Origin: Ruegeria spongiae
GTDB taxonomy: Bacteria; Pseudomonadota; Alphaproteobacteria; Rhodobacterales; Rhodobacteraceae
DNA length: 64,000 nt
Reading direction: 5' to 3'
NCBI RefSeq assembly: GCF_023502395.1
Contig: NZ_JAMFMB010000018.1
Span: forward strand, 37,845-101,844
The position numbers and the translations under genes were made by a program. Shown piece after piece: positions 62,610-64,000 of the stretch. The notes beneath the pieces were generated by a model. That model made no database searches. It was not told the origin of the DNA and saw only the letters and a list, made by a program, of their open reading frames with translations. Each line of letters starts with the position of its first letter. The stretch's first letter is position 1.

Positions 62610-63695
62610 ATGGCGAGCATCATTGAGCGAACCCGCAAAGACGGCAGCAAGTCCTTTCTAGCGCAAATCATCCGTCGCGCATCCAACTATCAGGAAAGCC
62701 GCACCTTTGACAAACGCAAGACGGCGGAGACTTGGGCTAAGAACCGGGAGAAGGAAATAGACAAAGAAATAGCAGCCGGTCGCACCCCCAAGAAGCGAAG
62801 CGAAAAGCGCGTGACCCTAGCTGACGCCATCGACAAGTACATTGACGAGTCGATGACTGAGATTGGCAAGACCAAGGCTCAGGTTCTCCGCACTATCCGC
62901 GATGAGTATGATATCTCGCAAATGCCCTGCGATAGGATTGCCAGTCACGACATTGTTAAATTCGTTCAGCAGCTACATGACCGCCCCGGCCTGAATTCAG
63001 CGTCTACTGCGCTGAACTACCTGTCGCACCTGTCGGGCGTATTCTCAACCGCGCGCCCTCTCTGGGGCTTCGCTCTGGACGCACAGGCGATGAAAGACGC
63101 GCAAAAAGCCTGTTCAGCCATGGGCTTTGTTTCCAAACCAGACGAAAGGACACGTCGCCCTACGCTGGACGAACTAGACAAGCTTATGACCTATTTTGTG
63201 CGCGCTACAGAGGCAAACCCGCGCACGATGCCGATGCACAAGGTTGTGGCCTTTGCCCTGTTCTCTACCCGCCGTCAGGCGGAGATATGCCGCATCACTT
63301 GGGAAGACTATGAGCCTGACGAGCAGCGGGTACTTGTCCGCAAGATGAAGAACCCCGGTGAAAAAGGCGGTGTGGATACTTGGGTGGAGCTACCGGACCC
63401 CTGCTGCGCAATCATCGACGCAATGCCTAAGAAGAAAGACCGGATATTCCCATACAACTCCGACACAGTTAGCCGCCGCTTCACAGAGGCCTGCAAGTTC
63501 CTAGGGATCGAAGACCTGCACTTTCACGACCTACGCCATGAAGGAACTTCACGCCTTGCTGAGATAGGCCGGACCGTGCCGCAACTGGCTTCTGCGACGG
63601 GGCACAAAGCATGGAAGAGTCTAGAACGCTATACCCATGTCCGACAGTTGGGCGACAAGTACGAGTGCTGGGAATGGATTGAGCGGGTGACCTAG
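62610..63695 (+). CDS. Tyrosine site-specific integrase (dusA-associated type)
   Basis: The 361-aa protein starts MASIIERTRKDGSKSFLAQI, the usual N-terminus of this integrase class, with a core-binding domain at about 75-180. Catalytic residues are visible: Arg in STRRQAEICRITW (near 220), HDLRHEG (near 308), and GHKAWKSLERYTH with Tyr near 340. It lies divergent to dusA across the AT-rich gap. The codon use is less GC-rich than the chromosome. It should integrate the island at dusA. Confidence 0.9.
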   Translation: MASIIERTRKDGSKSFLAQIIRRASNYQESRTFDKRKTAETWAKNREKEIDKEIAAGRTPKKRSEKRVTLADAIDKYIDESMTEIGKTKAQVLRTIRDEYDISQMPCDRIASHDIVKFVQQLHDRPGLNSASTALNYLSHLSGVFSTARPLWGFALDAQAMKDAQKACSAMGFVSKPDERTRRPTLDELDKLMTYFVRATEANPRTMPMHKVVAFALFSTRRQAEICRITWEDYEPDEQRVLVRKMKNPGEKGGVDTWVELPDPCCAIIDAMPKKKDRIFPYNSDTVSRRFTEACKFLGIEDLHFHDLRHEGTSRLAEIGRTVPQLASATGHKAWKSLERYTHVRQLGDKYECWEWIERVT

Positions 63696-63740
63696 CCCGC
63701 CCCTGCCCCAAGCTGCCTCCGAAAGTCCACAACGTCAGTG

Positions 63741-64000
63741 CTAGATTTCAGTTAACGGTTCAAATAGCTCCGGGGAACTAGGAGATATGCTCTCGAGACA
63801 GGACCCAAGAGCCTCCGCTGAGCCGCCGAATTGGCTAGCAACAAATAGCGCACCCGCCGCGACTGCTGACCATGCCTGCCACCCTGCAAGCGTTTTTGTA
63901 GCCTCATCGAGGAACAACTTCGCTCTGGTTTGCTTGGAAGCCTCCGAAAGCTCATTGGTCAAACGTCTGTTTTCCGACTCCAGTTCTCGAATGTATTGGA
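63741..64000 (-). CDS. Island protein with coiled coil and membrane helix, partial
   Basis: The frame is open to the window edge, so the gene starts outside. The visible part reads YIRELESENRRLTNELSEAS (coiled coil), then a hydrophobic helix WSAVAAGALFVASQF and a short tail. A TTG at 63962 is not needed as start. No family recognised. It is probably part of the integrated island, ending 45 bases from the integrase stop. Confidence 0.6.
   Translation of the reverse strand, partial: QYIRELESENRRLTNELSEASKQTRAKLFLDEATKTLAGWQAWSAVAAGALFVASQFGGSAEALGSCLESISPSSPELFEPLTEI

Noticed and set aside
62610..64000. Prophage
   Set aside because: Only an integrase and one partial gene are seen; no phage structural gene is in view, so island is the safer term.
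1..64000. CRISPR arrays, rRNA genes, insertion sequences
   Set aside because: No regularly spaced repeats, rRNA segments or transposase reading frames were found.

Overview
The window looks like a chromosomal piece of a GC-rich marine alphaproteobacterium of the Rhodobacterales (Roseobacter group, Ruegeria-like). Grounds: RpoD, DnaG, CcmI and SodB of alphaproteobacterial type, two heterotetrameric sarcosine oxidase operons, BCCT carriers, creatinase, and many small lipoproteins and DUF proteins typical of that group. This placement comes from reading the sequence, not from a database search.

Layout. 1-2509: end of a capsule export gene and a KpsC-like Kdo transferase. 2514-5663 (minus): ribD-nrdR, a YjbQ protein and two related secreted proteins. 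5819-10233 (minus): rpoD, dnaG and a small periplasmic protein. 10269-15311 (minus): first sarcosine oxidase operon soxBDAG. 15427-17433 (minus): glutamate dehydrogenase plus a small cysteine-rich protein. 17781-20678: an orphan TadG/TadE/TadE-like cluster. 20675-24823: mixed genes (4Fe-4S dehalogenase-like protein, pirin, TetR regulator, lipoprotein). 24931-29142: hom, glpX, recJ, then tRNA-Glu(TTC) at 29247.

29555-47666 is accessory catabolism. It holds an orphan periplasmic binding protein with a BCCT carrier next to creatinase. A LysR regulator is divergent to a tightly coupled five-gene set: aldehyde dehydrogenase, M19 dipeptidase, an unrecognised 560-aa protein, a DUF3726-like protein and an Ldh-family imine or keto-acid reductase. 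A second BCCT carrier follows. A minus-strand M20-M24-racemase operon faces a diaminopropionate ammonia-lyase-like gene. Together these suggest uptake and breakdown of methylated amines, betaines or unusual amino acids. Creatine to sarcosine to glycine plus C1 units would be covered by the creatinase and the two sarcosine oxidases. The five-gene set is the best candidate for a poorly described pathway.

47843-48807: a tiny secreted peptide gene behind three copies of one operator-like motif, then sodB. 49539-55643 (minus): second sarcosine oxidase operon, interrupted between soxB and soxD by a TfoX-like gene and a low-GC insert carrying a 94-aa gene and DnaA boxes. 55820-60115: ccmI, ruvX, a DUF1289 protein, a SpoIIAA-like protein, a dioxygenase-like protein and a TauE carrier. 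60357-64000: a lipoprotein, a truncated hydrolase, dusA, and, facing away from the dusA 5' end, a tyrosine integrase. The AT-rich DNA there and the foreign-looking first codons of dusA mark one end of a dusA-integrated genomic island that continues past the window.
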